Shown here piece after piece: positions 17,856-26,695 of a stretch of DNA of 42,686 nucleotides. Numbering within the stretch: the first letter of the stretch is position 1; each line of letters starts with the position of its first letter. A program made the position numbers and the translations under genes. The notes under the pieces are model-generated. The model did no database searches, was not told the origin of the DNA, and saw only the letters and a program-made list of their open reading frames with translations. The DNA comes from JAEZDC01 sp036676415. Its GTDB lineage: Bacteria; Bacteroidota; Bacteroidia; Chitinophagales; Chitinophagaceae. The stretch lies in contig JAKFCX010000042.1 in the NCBI GenBank assembly GCA_036676415.1, positions 1-42,686 of the forward strand, in the 5' to 3' direction.

Positions 17856-18197
17856 ATGAAAAAAGGCCTGACATATACCAAAGTTATAATAGCGCTCCTG
17901 CTGGTTTTTGCGGGACATATTGCATTTGGTACAGGTACCACCGAAAAATCCGGCAAATCAAATTTCACTTTAAAGAATATGAGTAAGGCAAAGAGCTTTA
18001 CTTTATCTGGCGCTGCTGCAACTAAATCGCAGTTTAAAGGATCTCAATTTCTTTCTGTAAAAAAAGGTAAGGACAATAGTTTACAGGTAAACTCGGTGAT
18101 TCGTTACCAGAACGGTAACACTACTTATGTTTATCCTTATAAATACAAGGTAAAAGCACCTTTATTTAAAACACCTTCTGCTCCTTCTATCCGTTAA
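17856..18197 (+). CDS. Small exported protein, unknown function
   Basis: A 113-residue protein with a clear signal peptide (hydrophobic core I-I-A-L-L-L-V-F-A-G, cleavage near A-F-G at about residue 25). The mature part is basic and rich in Ser, Lys and Thr (K-S-G-K-S-N-F-T-L-K-N-M-S-K-A-K), with Y-K-Y-K-V-K-A-P-L near the end. No family is recognised. A GTG at 17847 is in frame, but it is part of the promoter box, so the ATG at 17856 is the likelier start. It is convergent with the gene ending at 18202, 4 bases away. Confidence 0.7.
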   Translation: MKKGLTYTKVIIALLLVFAGHIAFGTGTTEKSGKSNFTLKNMSKAKSFTLSGAAATKSQFKGSQFLSVKKGKDNSLQVNSVIRYQNGNTTYVYPYKYKVKAPLFKTPSAPSIR

Positions 18198-18201
18198 CAT
18201 C

Positions 18202-18822
18202 TCAAAGAACTCTGTAACCACTCTTAGGTAGTTCGAATTTCGAAGCCGGAACCGGGCTAAGATTGATCTTTGTTGCTGTGTATTTTACTTTCCTGTTACT
18301 GCCATCAGCTGCAGCTTCATATTCTAATACAAAACCAGGAATACTTCTGAACTGGAATTCATATTCTTTGCTTGAAGGAACGATCTCTGTGGCGTAAAAC
18401 AATGAATACGTTGAGCCATCTTTCAAAGTAATATTGGCTTTCCTGCATTCATACCCAAGGATTGTTTTTGTTTCATCAGTAAACACGACTGATAATCCTT
18501 CATATTGTTTGTTCAACTGGTTCCATTTGGCACTATCCAGGTCTCTGCGAAGTTTTGTTGCACCAAGATCCTGTAATATCACGGCAGATTTTGTTTTGCC
18601 ATCATAATACTTAATCTGTGTGAATGAAGGAGTCTTAAAATCCAACCTGCTCTGTTGTCCTTTTACATACAACACCATTGATGATTGCTGTGCATTTGCT
18701 GCATCACCTTCACCCAGTGAAACAGTGAAATCAACTGTACATTCTGTAACAACTTTAGGCTGTTTTACCTGTGCATTTGCAGTAACGGTAACAAGTAATA
18801 AAAGACTCAGTAGATATTTCAT
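18202..18822 (-). CDS. Secreted GLPGLI-like protein
   Basis: A 206-residue protein with a signal peptide (M-K-Y-L-L-S start, cleavage after A-N-A). The mature part resembles the GLPGLI family of Bacteroidota: a metal- or ligand-free beta fold with I-L-G-Y-E-C-R-K-A, an F-Y-A-T-E-I-V-P strand and F-R-S-I-P-G-F-V-L-E-Y, which stands where the name-giving G-L-P-G-L-I lies. The role of the family is unknown. The frame runs on to 18915 through the yidC terminator, so I chose the ATG at 18822, just before the signal peptide. Confidence 0.75.
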   Translation of the reverse strand: MKYLLSLLLLVTVTANAQVKQPKVVTECTVDFTVSLGEGDAANAQQSSMVLYVKGQQSRLDFKTPSFTQIKYYDGKTKSAVILQDLGATKLRRDLDSAKWNQLNKQYEGLSVVFTDETKTILGYECRKANITLKDGSTYSLFYATEIVPSSKEYEFQFRSIPGFVLEYEAAADGSNRKVKYTATKINLSPVPASKFELPKSGYRVL

Positions 18823-18863
18823 ATTATATAGGTTATAACAACAAATCCATGCCAATGATACAC

Positions 18864-18892
18864 AAAAAAGCCCTGTATTGCTACAGGGCTTT
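18864..18892 (-). terminator. Rho-independent terminator of yidC
   Basis: A perfect 11-bp stem (AAAGCCCTGTA at 18867-18877 with TACAGGGCTTT at 18882-18892) and 4-nt loop, running into a T tract in the minus direction, 22 bases after the yidC stop. Confidence 0.85.
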
Positions 18893-18914
18893 ATATTATG
18901 CTTTACGCTTAACA

Positions 18915-20762
18915 TTATCTTTTAGTTTGACTACCTTTCTGTTTGGAGTTCTGTACCTGTTTCTGTGTTTCCATCATCTGTTCATAGCGTTCTGCCCACT
19001 TACTCTTCTTCTTTGGGGTTTTACGTTTCAGATCTATTTCAGCAAGTATCTTATCGTGGTTGATGATATAGTTCTGGATGATATACTGTAATCCAAGCGT
19101 AATGATATTCGATACAGTATAATACCATGTTAATGCCGAAGGAAGACTGTTAAAGATGAACAATAATACAAACGGGAAAATATATGGCATGTACTTCAAC
19201 ACGGGATTATCCTGTGTAGGCGTCATGCTGATATTATAGATCGAGATCAGGAAGCTGGTAACAACTGCAGTAAGTGTAAACAAACTTACATGATCTCCGT
19301 AGAAAGGAATATTGAAAGGAATCGTTGTGATCACATCATACTGAGAAAGATCATCAGCCCATAAAAACGACTGGCCTCTTACAGATAGGTTCGAGTTAAA
19401 GAAACTATACAATGAAAAGAAGATCGGTATCTGCAGTAAAGCTGGTAAACATCCACCCAAAGGACTAACACCTGCCTCCCTGAACAACTTCATTTGCTCC
19501 ATGGCAAAACCCTGCTGATCGGTCCCGAATTTTTTCTTTAATTCATCCAGTTCAGGACGAAGCACTTTCATCTTGGCACCACTCAGGTAACTCTTATAAG
19601 TTAAAGGAGATGTTACCAGCCTGATGAACAATGTAAGTAAAGCGATAACCCATCCGAAGTTGCTGATAAAGCTGGCGAAGAAATCAAACACCGGTATGAT
19701 GATATACCTGTTGATGTATTTTACGAATGCGAATATGCCTGAACCGAGGTCAACAATATTCATCATGCCATTATCATAACTCTTTAATATGCGATAATCG
19801 TTCGGTCCGTAATACAATTGAAATGCTGCACTACTGTTAGCAGTAACAGGCATTTTTACTTTCATATTTGAATTAGCAACAAACAGGCTGTGTGTTGAAT
19901 CTTCATTATTGCTCCATACCGACTTTGCTGTTTCAAACTTCAGCTTTGGAATAATGGTAGTATTAAAGAACTGTTGTTTGTAACTGAGCCAGTCTACGTT
20001 CTCCAGGGTTTCGTCCACACCACCTTCTGCACGGGTAAAATCATAACTATCCCCTTCCATGTAACAGAGATTGGTCTGTTGTCTTTCATACTTAATATCA
20101 CGCTGGTGCTGTTTCATTTGAACAGCCCACTCCATGTTCATGGTGTTTTGGGTAAGCAGTTTATCAGCACCTGTTATCTCTACGTTCCAGTCGATCATAT
20201 AATCAGCCGGACGAATGGTATAAATATGCTTGATGGCTCTTCCATCAGGTGCCGAAACACTATAAGACAGTGTTTTGGTTCCATCACTGTTAGCGATAAT
20301 TTCTGAGGGAGTAAAATAAAGATCTGAGGTCTGCACCGAACGATTGTCTGTGTTGATAGAATATCCAAGCTTTTGCTGTTCCCCTCCCAGTATCACTTGT
20401 GCGCTATCCCATGACTTGTATTTCTTCAGCTCTACCTGTTTCAATACACCACCTTTATTAGAGAAGCTGGCTTTTATCAGGTCGTTCTCTACCACCACCA
20501 GTTGCTCTGATCCAAGTGCTGCACCCTGGAATCCTCCTGCAGCATTCACTCTTGCTGCCGAATCCTGGTATATCGAATCAACTCTTGCTTTGTTAGTATC
20601 AATGATTGGTTGTTTTCCGATGTTGGCTTTGGCAGTAGAATCTTCGACCCGCTTTTTCTCTGCCAGGTATTTATTCTGCTGGTCGTTATTATACCAGAAA
20701 TACAGCATGAACAGTACAAACAACAGCACAAAACCAATGATAGTATTCTTATCTGTCTTCAT
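18915..20762 (-). CDS. yidC: Membrane protein insertase YidC
   Basis: A 615-residue YidC/Oxa1 insertase of the Gram-negative type. It places membrane proteins into the inner membrane, alone or with SecYEG. The order is an N-terminal transmembrane anchor (residues 8-25), a coiled charged linker, a large periplasmic beta domain (about 65-340), then the conserved five-helix core (about 350-575), with the groove arginine in L-T-L-F-I-R-L-V-T-S-P-L near 380 and the typical G-G-C-L-P-A-L-L-Q-I-P-I-F-F. The tail is lysine/arginine rich (R-K-T-P-K-K-K-S-K), suited to ribosome contact. It has its own consensus promoter and terminator. Confidence 0.97.
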   Translation of the reverse strand: MKTDKNTIIGFVLLFVLFMLYFWYNNDQQNKYLAEKKRVEDSTAKANIGKQPIIDTNKARVDSIYQDSAARVNAAGGFQGAALGSEQLVVVENDLIKASFSNKGGVLKQVELKKYKSWDSAQVILGGEQQKLGYSINTDNRSVQTSDLYFTPSEIIANSDGTKTLSYSVSAPDGRAIKHIYTIRPADYMIDWNVEITGADKLLTQNTMNMEWAVQMKQHQRDIKYERQQTNLCYMEGDSYDFTRAEGGVDETLENVDWLSYKQQFFNTTIIPKLKFETAKSVWSNNEDSTHSLFVANSNMKVKMPVTANSSAAFQLYYGPNDYRILKSYDNGMMNIVDLGSGIFAFVKYINRYIIIPVFDFFASFISNFGWVIALLTLFIRLVTSPLTYKSYLSGAKMKVLRPELDELKKKFGTDQQGFAMEQMKLFREAGVSPLGGCLPALLQIPIFFSLYSFFNSNLSVRGQSFLWADDLSQYDVITTIPFNIPFYGDHVSLFTLTAVVTSFLISIYNISMTPTQDNPVLKYMPYIFPFVLLFIFNSLPSALTWYYTVSNIITLGLQYIIQNYIINHDKILAEIDLKRKTPKKKSKWAERYEQMMETQKQVQNSKQKGSQTKR

Positions 20763-20785
20763 TTTAACCCTATAAAATTAGGCGG

Positions 20786-20816
20786 CAAAGGTATGGAACA
20801 GCCTGAGATGGGCAAA
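20786..20816 (-). promoter_or_regulatory. Consensus promoter of yidC
   Basis: On the minus strand TTTG (20813-20816), exactly 19 nt, then TACCTTTG (20786-20793): a full match to the Bacteroidota consensus. The leader to the ATG at 20762 is about 20 nt. Confidence 0.85.
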
Positions 20817-20997
20817 TGAGTTTGCTGGAGGTCAATGGTGAATGGTTGCTGATTCCGATGGGTGGTAATGGCTTTTGGTTAAACGAATTATAAAACACCA
20901 TCATTTATCAATAATCCAGTCATTTCGTCGTTTCTTTACTATCTCTCACTTCAACTACTTCAAATTTCAACCACCAATTGATCTAAACGATTATTCT

Positions 20998-22194
20998 ATG
21001 CAGGAAAGTGTTGGCTCATTTTCTCAGAGGGATGGTTATGTTCCCTCGGGTTTTACAAGATTTCTCTGGTGGCTGGCCACAGCAGAAGAGGAATTATTAA
21101 AGGAATGTACGGTTGACAGGAACCGATATGCCATTATCGGGATGACGGTATTGGGAACATGGTTGTTTGCTACTTTGGCCTGGACTTATTTCTTCAGCAC
21201 CGTAGTATCTAACATTTTTGTTTCTGCTTTGCTCGGCATTTTTATGGGTGCCATTGTCTTAGGAATAGACCGTGCTTTGATCAAAGGAATTGACAAATAC
21301 AACAAGCACAAAATCTGGCCTTTTCTGTTTCGTGGATTACTGGCTCTTACGATTGGCTTATTTATGGCCCAACCTGCTTTGCTGTATCTCTTTAATAAGG
21401 AAGTGCAGCTGCAGATATCGCTGGATAATGAACAAAAGAAAAGAGATAAGCGTCAACAGCAGGATACTTTATTTGCTGCACAAAAGCTGGAAGTTGAAGC
21501 AAAAAAACAAGCACTGCAGCAACAGCTTGACACAAAGTATAAAGAGGTATCTGCATCCAGAGATAATTTTATTGCTGAGACAGATGGAACGGGTGGCACC
21601 GGTAAAGTAGGTGTGGCATCGGTTGCAGCAGCAAAGAAAAGAGAGTATGAAAAGCTGGACAAGGAATACCAGCAACTCGATAGCAGTTTAAGACCACAAA
21701 TAAGATCTGCAGACAGTTCATTGGCTGCCATTGAAGCTTCCATCCAAAATGAACAGAAGACGTTTGATCAATTACTCAACAATGGATTCCTTACAAGAAT
21801 AGAAGCATTAAGCAATCTTATTAAAGACAATGCTGCTTTGAAGTACAGGTACTATTTGCTTGTTGCTATTCTTTTGTTGATCGAACTGATGCCCGTGATC
21901 GCTAAGACCTTACTTCCTTCGGGAGTGTATGATGAGAAAGTAAGGCTGAGGCAACAGCTTGAACAATCAATAGCAGAGAGTAATAACAAAAAAGAACTTG
22001 AGCTGAAAGAAATGTATAATCAAATGGCGTTTGATCATGACAAGGAACTGATCCGTAATTTCTTTGATTCTACTCAAAATGAACGGAAGCAACAGGTTCA
22101 GGAAGAGATGAAGCAATGGAAAGAAGCAGGCAGCAGCTTTGATAAGTTCTGGAACAGGATCAAAAGAAACCTGTTGACGAAACAGGAACACTAG
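20998..22194 (+). CDS. DUF4407 membrane protein with long periplasmic or cytoplasmic coiled coil
   Basis: A 398-residue DUF4407-family protein. The N-terminus has R-F-L-W-W-L-A-T-A-E-E-E-L-L, then two closely spaced transmembrane segments (about residues 48-95), the G-I-D-R-A-L-I-K-G-I motif typical of the family, a third membrane segment (about 110-133), a long charged coiled coil (about 138-275, rich in K, Q, E), a fourth membrane segment (about 282-305) and a second coiled tail. The function of the family is not known. The frame is open from a TTG at 20875, but the ATG at 20998 begins the conserved part. It is divergent from yidC and stands alone. Confidence 0.82.
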   Translation: MQESVGSFSQRDGYVPSGFTRFLWWLATAEEELLKECTVDRNRYAIIGMTVLGTWLFATLAWTYFFSTVVSNIFVSALLGIFMGAIVLGIDRALIKGIDKYNKHKIWPFLFRGLLALTIGLFMAQPALLYLFNKEVQLQISLDNEQKKRDKRQQQDTLFAAQKLEVEAKKQALQQQLDTKYKEVSASRDNFIAETDGTGGTGKVGVASVAAAKKREYEKLDKEYQQLDSSLRPQIRSADSSLAAIEASIQNEQKTFDQLLNNGFLTRIEALSNLIKDNAALKYRYYLLVAILLLIELMPVIAKTLLPSGVYDEKVRLRQQLEQSIAESNNKKELELKEMYNQMAFDHDKELIRNFFDSTQNERKQQVQEEMKQWKEAGSSFDKFWNRIKRNLLTKQEH

Positions 22195-22228
22195 TTGGAC
22201 CGTTGCGATAAGTTAAACAGTACAAGAG

Positions 22229-22250
22229 TGCTCCGATAGCTATCGGAGCA
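22229..22250. repeat. Perfect 22-bp palindrome
   Basis: TGCTCCGATAG followed by its exact complement CTATCGGAGCA can form an 11-bp hairpin between the DUF4407 and ZIP transporter stop codons. There is no T tract on either side, so it is not a standard terminator. The core CCGATAGCTATCGG looks like a dispersed palindromic repeat. It could end or protect the two converging transcripts. Confidence 0.7.
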
Positions 22251-22289
22251 ACGAAAGTTCAATTATAAAGATGAAGCTGGCGAAACATT

Positions 22290-23114
22290 TTATCCTAATG
22301 CCACATCCAGGATCATCATTACGAGAAAACCACCGATAAAACTGAGTACAGCTATGTCTGTGTATTTATCCCTTTGTGTTTCTGGTATTACTTCTTCCAC
22401 TACAACATATATCATTGCACCTGCGGCAAACGCTAAAGCAAAAGGAAGAATGGGTTGCATATAGATCACAGCAACAGCACCGATCACACCTGCAACAGGC
22501 TCTACGATGGCTGACAATTGTCCGTAATAAAAACTTTTTTTCCTGCTCACTCCCTGTCTTCTTAAAGGCATGCTCACTGCTATTCCTTCAGGGAAATTCT
22601 GGATACCGATACCAATAGCCAATGCAATTGCCTGACCGAAACTTGCTTCATGCATTCCTGCAGCAGCAGCTCCAAACAAAACACCAACAGCAAGTCCTTC
22701 AGGAATATTATGCAATGTAATTGCAAGAATTAAAAGCGTTGTTTTTCTGAGCTTGGTCTTTACACCTTCCGTCTCTTCTATACCAAAATTCAGGTGGAGG
22801 TGAGGAGTATATCGGTCAAGAAAATATATGAACAATGCACCACCTAAAAAACCAACAGCTGCAGGCATCCACTTCATACCGGGATACATCTTCTCACTCA
22901 TCTCAATGGCGGGATTCAATAAACTCCAGAAGCTTGCTGCTATCATAACACCACCGGTGAACCCTAACATCCCATCCAATACACCACGATGCATGTTCTT
23001 AAAAAAGAAAACAACAGAAGCCCCTGCAGCTGTTACCAGCCAGGTAAATGTTGTTGCGATGAGTGCTGACCAGACAGGACCTATTTCTACAAAAAACTTC
23101 TCTATTTGTTCCAT
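22290..23114 (-). CDS. ZIP-family divalent metal transporter
   Basis: A 274-residue inner-membrane protein with about eight transmembrane segments. The two ZIP signature helices are clear: H-N-I-P-E-G-L-A-V-G-V near residue 137 and N-F-P-E-G-I-A-V-S-M-P-L near 175, which together form the binuclear metal site. It resembles the GufA/ZupT branch, which imports zinc and other divalent metals; the exact metal cannot be read from sequence. Its ATG abuts the stop of the DtxR-type regulator gene with no base between them, so both are on one transcript and likely under the same metal-responsive control. Confidence 0.93.
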   Translation of the reverse strand: MEQIEKFFVEIGPVWSALIATTFTWLVTAAGASVVFFFKNMHRGVLDGMLGFTGGVMIAASFWSLLNPAIEMSEKMYPGMKWMPAAVGFLGGALFIYFLDRYTPHLHLNFGIEETEGVKTKLRKTTLLILAITLHNIPEGLAVGVLFGAAAAGMHEASFGQAIALAIGIGIQNFPEGIAVSMPLRRQGVSRKKSFYYGQLSAIVEPVAGVIGAVAVIYMQPILPFALAFAAGAMIYVVVEEVIPETQRDKYTDIAVLSFIGGFLVMMILDVALG

Positions 23115-23774
23115 CTATATTTTTTTGACGAATAAAGCCTGGGCTAATTGCTGGCTGATGATGAAAGGAGATTGCCCTTTTATTTTTATCTCAATTGAGT
23201 GATCAAACGAAAAACGCTTCTTTATTTCCAGCACTGTCCCGATGCTCAGGTTTTTATGCGTGAGCAACTCCAGTAATTCAGTTGACTGGCTACCTACCGA
23301 AACGATCTCTGCTGTTTCATTCACACCAAGATCAATCAGGTTTACCTGTTTCTGCGGAGCCATTTTTCCTGTGCTGTCAGGAATGGGGTCTCCATGTGGA
23401 TCGAACTTGGGATAATCCAGAAAAGCATCCAGTTTATCCACTAATTTCTTTGAACTGATATGCTCTAATTCTTCCGCTACCTCATGCACTTCATCCCAGC
23501 CAAAATGTAATTTCTCTACAAGAAAATATTCCCAAAGCCGGTGTTTGCGAACAATATTCAAAGCCACTTTTCTACCTTCTGCGCTCAACCTGAAACCCTG
23601 GTACTTCTCATAGTTCAACAGCTTCTTAAGTTTTAGCTTCTTCAGCATGTCAGTTACAGAAGCGGCTTTGGTATTTAATTCAGCTGCCAGTTCATTCGTC
23701 GTAACATTGCCGTCACTCTGTTGTAAATGATATATCGCCTTGATGTAATTCTCTTCTGCTACAGAAAAATTCAT
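23115..23774 (-). CDS. DtxR/MntR-family metal-dependent transcriptional regulator
   Basis: A 219-residue regulator with all three parts of the family: a winged helix (residues 1-65, with E-E-N-Y-I-K-A-I-Y and T-K-A-A-S-V-T-D-M-L-K-K-L as recognition helix), the metal-binding dimerisation domain (about 66-140, H-R-L-W-E-Y-F-L, E-V-H-E-V-A-E-E-L-E-H-I, P-H-G-D-P-I-P) and a FeoA/SH3-like domain (about 150-219). It senses Mn(II) or Fe(II) and represses genes when metal is plentiful. It is first gene of the operon with the ZIP transporter. A DtxR-like inverted repeat overlaps its own promoter, so it is probably autoregulated. Confidence 0.93.
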   Translation of the reverse strand: MNFSVAEENYIKAIYHLQQSDGNVTTNELAAELNTKAASVTDMLKKLKLKKLLNYEKYQGFRLSAEGRKVALNIVRKHRLWEYFLVEKLHFGWDEVHEVAEELEHISSKKLVDKLDAFLDYPKFDPHGDPIPDSTGKMAPQKQVNLIDLGVNETAEIVSVGSQSTELLELLTHKNLSIGTVLEIKKRFSFDHSIEIKIKGQSPFIISQQLAQALFVKKI

Positions 23775-23791
23775 GCCTGCTTAAATAATAG

Positions 23792-23807
23792 TTTAGACAA
23801 ACCTAAA
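23792..23807. promoter_or_regulatory. Putative DtxR-family operator
   Basis: TTTAG-ACAAAC-CTAAA is an inverted repeat with 5-bp arms that covers the -7 box of the regulator gene. On the other strand it reads TTTAGGTTTGTCTAAA, similar in style to DtxR/IdeR boxes (TTAGGTTAGsCTAACCTAA). Binding here would block transcription of the regulator and the transporter. Confidence 0.55.
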
Positions 23808-23828
23808 AAAATAAATGGAGCCTGCCAA
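23798..23828 (-). promoter_or_regulatory. Promoter of the DtxR-ZIP operon
   Basis: On the minus strand TTG (23826-23828), 20 nt, TAGGTTTG (23798-23805). It fits the Bacteroidota consensus and lies 24 bases before the ATG at 23774. Confidence 0.7.
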
Positions 23829-23870
23829 GTATGAAAGCTTGTTTGCCTCTATTTTTACCAAAATTTCTCT

Positions 23871-24821
23871 ATGTATAAATGGATGGGATTGGTTTTACTC
23901 GTTTTCCTGTTTGCTTGTGGCGACAAAAAAAGCGGTTTATCTGGTGAGGACCCGGTAGATGCGGAAGATTTTATTGAGGCCTTTGCTGATATCAAATTAC
24001 CAAGGACGTTTCATGATACAGGTTTAAACAGGATTGGTGATACCACCACCATCAGCCGTGCTGTATTTGTGCAGTTTATTCCTGATTCAGCATTCACCAG
24101 TGTTTCAGGATCGAACTCAAAAGCTTCTATCAGGCCTGTTGGAAAAATAAAGTCAGAAGAAGAGCTTTACCTGCTGACAAAACTTACGGAGAACAAAAAA
24201 TCATCATTGGTTGTTTTTGTATTTGATAATGACAATAAATACCTGGCAGCAAAAGAACTGGTGACGAATAAAGTTAATGATGGTTATAGCCATTTTGTGA
24301 GCATCAACAGGGAACCAACTTTCAGTATCGCAAGAGAAAAGTTTACCAAGGATAACCAGATGTTTTATACCAGGACCGGCTATGCATATAATAAAGATGC
24401 AGGCTTTATGGTGGTGGTGAATGATTCGAACGAGGACATTAAGAAACAGGATTCCATTATCAATCCGATTGACACTTTTGGAAGACTCAATAAATACAGC
24501 GGCGATTATTTGAAGGATAAGAAGAATTTCATTTCACTTCGTGACGGGAAAAATGCCAGCACTTATATGTTCTTTGTTCATTTTGAAAAGAACAATGGTG
24601 ATTGCGTTGGTGAAATGAAAGGTGAAATGGTGATGAAAGATGAGAACACTGCACAGTATACGGCTGGTGGAGATCCATGTGTGATCAATTTTAAATTCTC
24701 TGGTTCACAGATACAGATGAAAGAAGAAGGTACCTGTGGTAATTATCGTGGCATCAAATGCTTTTTTGAGGACCGCTACACTAAAAAGAAAGCAGCTAAA
24801 CCAAAGCAGAAAAAGAAATAG
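23871..24821 (+). CDS. Lipoprotein of unknown function
   Basis: A 316-residue protein with a lipoprotein signal peptide; the lipobox ends L-F-A-C (Cys16) and is followed by G-D, so the inner membrane or, by Bacteroidota rules, another membrane face is possible. The mature part is acidic, with repeated short beta segments (S-S-L-V-V-F-V-F-D-N-D-N-K-Y, Y-M-F-F-V-H-F-E) and four cysteines near the end, perhaps two disulfides. The tail is strongly basic (K-K-K-A-A-K-P-K-Q-K-K-K). No family is recognised. It is divergent from the DtxR-type gene. Confidence 0.7.
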   Translation: MYKWMGLVLLVFLFACGDKKSGLSGEDPVDAEDFIEAFADIKLPRTFHDTGLNRIGDTTTISRAVFVQFIPDSAFTSVSGSNSKASIRPVGKIKSEEELYLLTKLTENKKSSLVVFVFDNDNKYLAAKELVTNKVNDGYSHFVSINREPTFSIAREKFTKDNQMFYTRTGYAYNKDAGFMVVVNDSNEDIKKQDSIINPIDTFGRLNKYSGDYLKDKKNFISLRDGKNASTYMFFVHFEKNNGDCVGEMKGEMVMKDENTAQYTAGGDPCVINFKFSGSQIQMKEEGTCGNYRGIKCFFEDRYTKKKAAKPKQKKK

Positions 24822-25013
24822 ATGCAGTTAAACCTTTTTCAACTTCCATCGATTTCTCGTGTACAACAAGGCTTTAATGGCTATGTGACTTGTACATCAA
24901 CGGCTCAGTCCCAGGTAGTTTGTACTGGTTTCTTAATTATCCCCAATTAATGTGTATAAAATACATGATATAATAATTAGCCATAAATTGCGACGCTTAA
25001 TACAAAACGATAT

Positions 25014-26672
25014 ATGAATTTCAGACAATATAGTGTTCCATTCCAGACTGCAGATGAGTATTCAAAGAAGGTAGCATATTTCTCTATGGAGTTTGCTATT
25101 CATCAACCATTGAAAATATATAGTGGGGGATTAGGATTTCTTGCAGGCTCTCATTTAAGAAGTGCATACGAGTTGAGACAGAATCTTGTAGGCATTGGTA
25201 TTTTGTGGAAGAATGGTTATTACGACCAGGCAAGAAACCAGGATCAATCATTACAGGTGACATTCATGGAAAAGTATTATTCTTTTCTTGAAGATACCGG
25301 CATCAAGTTCCAGATATCTATACACGAACATCCTGTTTGGGTAAAAGTGTTTTACCTGGATCCTGAGACATTCAAGTCTGCTCCATTATTCCTGTTGAGC
25401 ACAGACCTTCCTGAGAATGATTATGTATCGCAAACCATCACACACCATTTGTATGATGCGAATGTGGCTACCAAAGTTGCACAATTCATCTTGCTGGGTG
25501 TTGGGGGTGCAAAGTTGTTGGATGAGATCGGTTTCAATCCTGATGTTTACCATTTGAATGAAGCACATGGTGTATCTGCAGCATTCTACCTGTTGAATAA
25601 ATTCAAGAGTGTTGAAAAGGTAAAAGAACACCTGGTGTTTACCACTCATACTCCTGAAGAAGCAGGAAATGAAAAACATGATATTTATCTCTGCCATAAG
25701 ATGAGTTATTTCTGTGGACTGAGCATTGACGAAGTAAGAAAACTCACCGGTATAACAGACGATCAATTCAATCATTCACTTGCTGCTTTACGTTTTGCAC
25801 GATTATCAAACGGTGTATCCAAACTGCATGGTGAAGTGAGCCGGCAAATGTGGAGCAAGTATAAAGGCATTTGCGAGATCAAACATATCACAAACGCACA
25901 GAACTGGAGATACTGGGCAGATAAACAGTTGTACCGCTTTATGGAAGAAGCAAACGACTGGGCTTTTGACGACCGGAAAAAACATTTGAAACGGAGAGCA
26001 TTTGAGATCGTTGCTGACCAGACAGGAAAATTGTTTGATCCGAATGTGTTGACGATTGTATGGGCAAGAAGATTTGCAGGATACAAGCGAGCAGATTTCC
26101 TAGCACAGGATATGGAGAAGTTTGAGAAGATGCTGAATGATAAGGAAAGGCCTGTGCAAATTATCTGGGCCGGAAAACCTTACCCTGTTGATTATCCAGC
26201 CATCTCACAATTCAATAGTCTTGTCCACTTAAGTAAGAAGTATAAAAATGTAGCGGTGCTGATCGGTTATGAGCTTGGATTGAGTAAACGATTAAAACAG
26301 GCTTCGGATGTATGGTTGAATAATCCACGTGTTCCGAGAGAAGCTTCCGGCACCAGTGGCATGACTGCAGCCATGAATGGAGCAGTGAATTTTTCTACTG
26401 ATGATGGATGGATACCGGAATTCATCAACCAGGGCAATAATGGCTTTGTTGTTCCGAAAGCGGATTATGAGAACATGACCGTTCATGAACAGGATGCTTA
26501 TGATCTTGAGAAGATCTATGACATACTCAACCACCAGATCATACCGATGTATTATGACAATTATGATACATGGAGACAGATCACCAAGAATGGAATGAGA
26601 GATGTACGATTCCAGTTCGATAGTAACCGTATGGCACATGAGTATTATGACATAATGTATAAAGAAGAATAA
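25014..26672 (+). CDS. Divergent alpha-glucan phosphorylase-like protein (GT35) lacking the PLP lysine
   Basis: A 552-residue protein of the short GT35 phosphorylase type. Family segments are present: V-A-Y-F-S-M-E-F-A-I (from about residue 20), Y-S-G-G-L-G-F-L-A-G, H-L-N-E-A-H-G, F-T-T-H-T-P-E-E-A-G, W-A-R-R-F-A-G-Y-K-R (350-359) and P-R-V-P-R-E-A-S-G-T-S-G-M (ending at 450). Phosphorylases carry a lysine straight after that Met, which binds pyridoxal phosphate; here the codon at 26364-26366 is ACT, giving Thr451. The A-G-K-A-H-P motif reads A-G-K-P-Y-P. A PLP-free glucosyltransferase or a catalytically altered protein is thus more likely than a standard glycogen phosphorylase. It has a downstream terminator and no other glycogen gene nearby. 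Confidence 0.85.
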   Translation: MNFRQYSVPFQTADEYSKKVAYFSMEFAIHQPLKIYSGGLGFLAGSHLRSAYELRQNLVGIGILWKNGYYDQARNQDQSLQVTFMEKYYSFLEDTGIKFQISIHEHPVWVKVFYLDPETFKSAPLFLLSTDLPENDYVSQTITHHLYDANVATKVAQFILLGVGGAKLLDEIGFNPDVYHLNEAHGVSAAFYLLNKFKSVEKVKEHLVFTTHTPEEAGNEKHDIYLCHKMSYFCGLSIDEVRKLTGITDDQFNHSLAALRFARLSNGVSKLHGEVSRQMWSKYKGICEIKHITNAQNWRYWADKQLYRFMEEANDWAFDDRKKHLKRRAFEIVADQTGKLFDPNVLTIVWARRFAGYKRADFLAQDMEKFEKMLNDKERPVQIIWAGKPYPVDYPAISQFNSLVHLSKKYKNVAVLIGYELGLSKRLKQASDVWLNNPRVPREASGTSGMTAAMNGAVNFSTDDGWIPEFINQGNNGFVVPKADYENMTVHEQDAYDLEKIYDILNHQIIPMYYDNYDTWRQITKNGMRDVRFQFDSNRMAHEYYDIMYKEE

Positions 26673-26695
26673 GCTTCATAAATCTATTGACGGGG

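Noticed and set aside
18823..18915. Extended N-terminus of the GLPGLI-like protein
   Set aside because: It would run through the yidC terminator, and a good signal peptide begins at 18822.
20875..20997. Upstream TTG start of the DUF4407 gene
   Set aside because: The extra 41 residues look like non-coding sequence, and the conserved part begins after the ATG at 20998.
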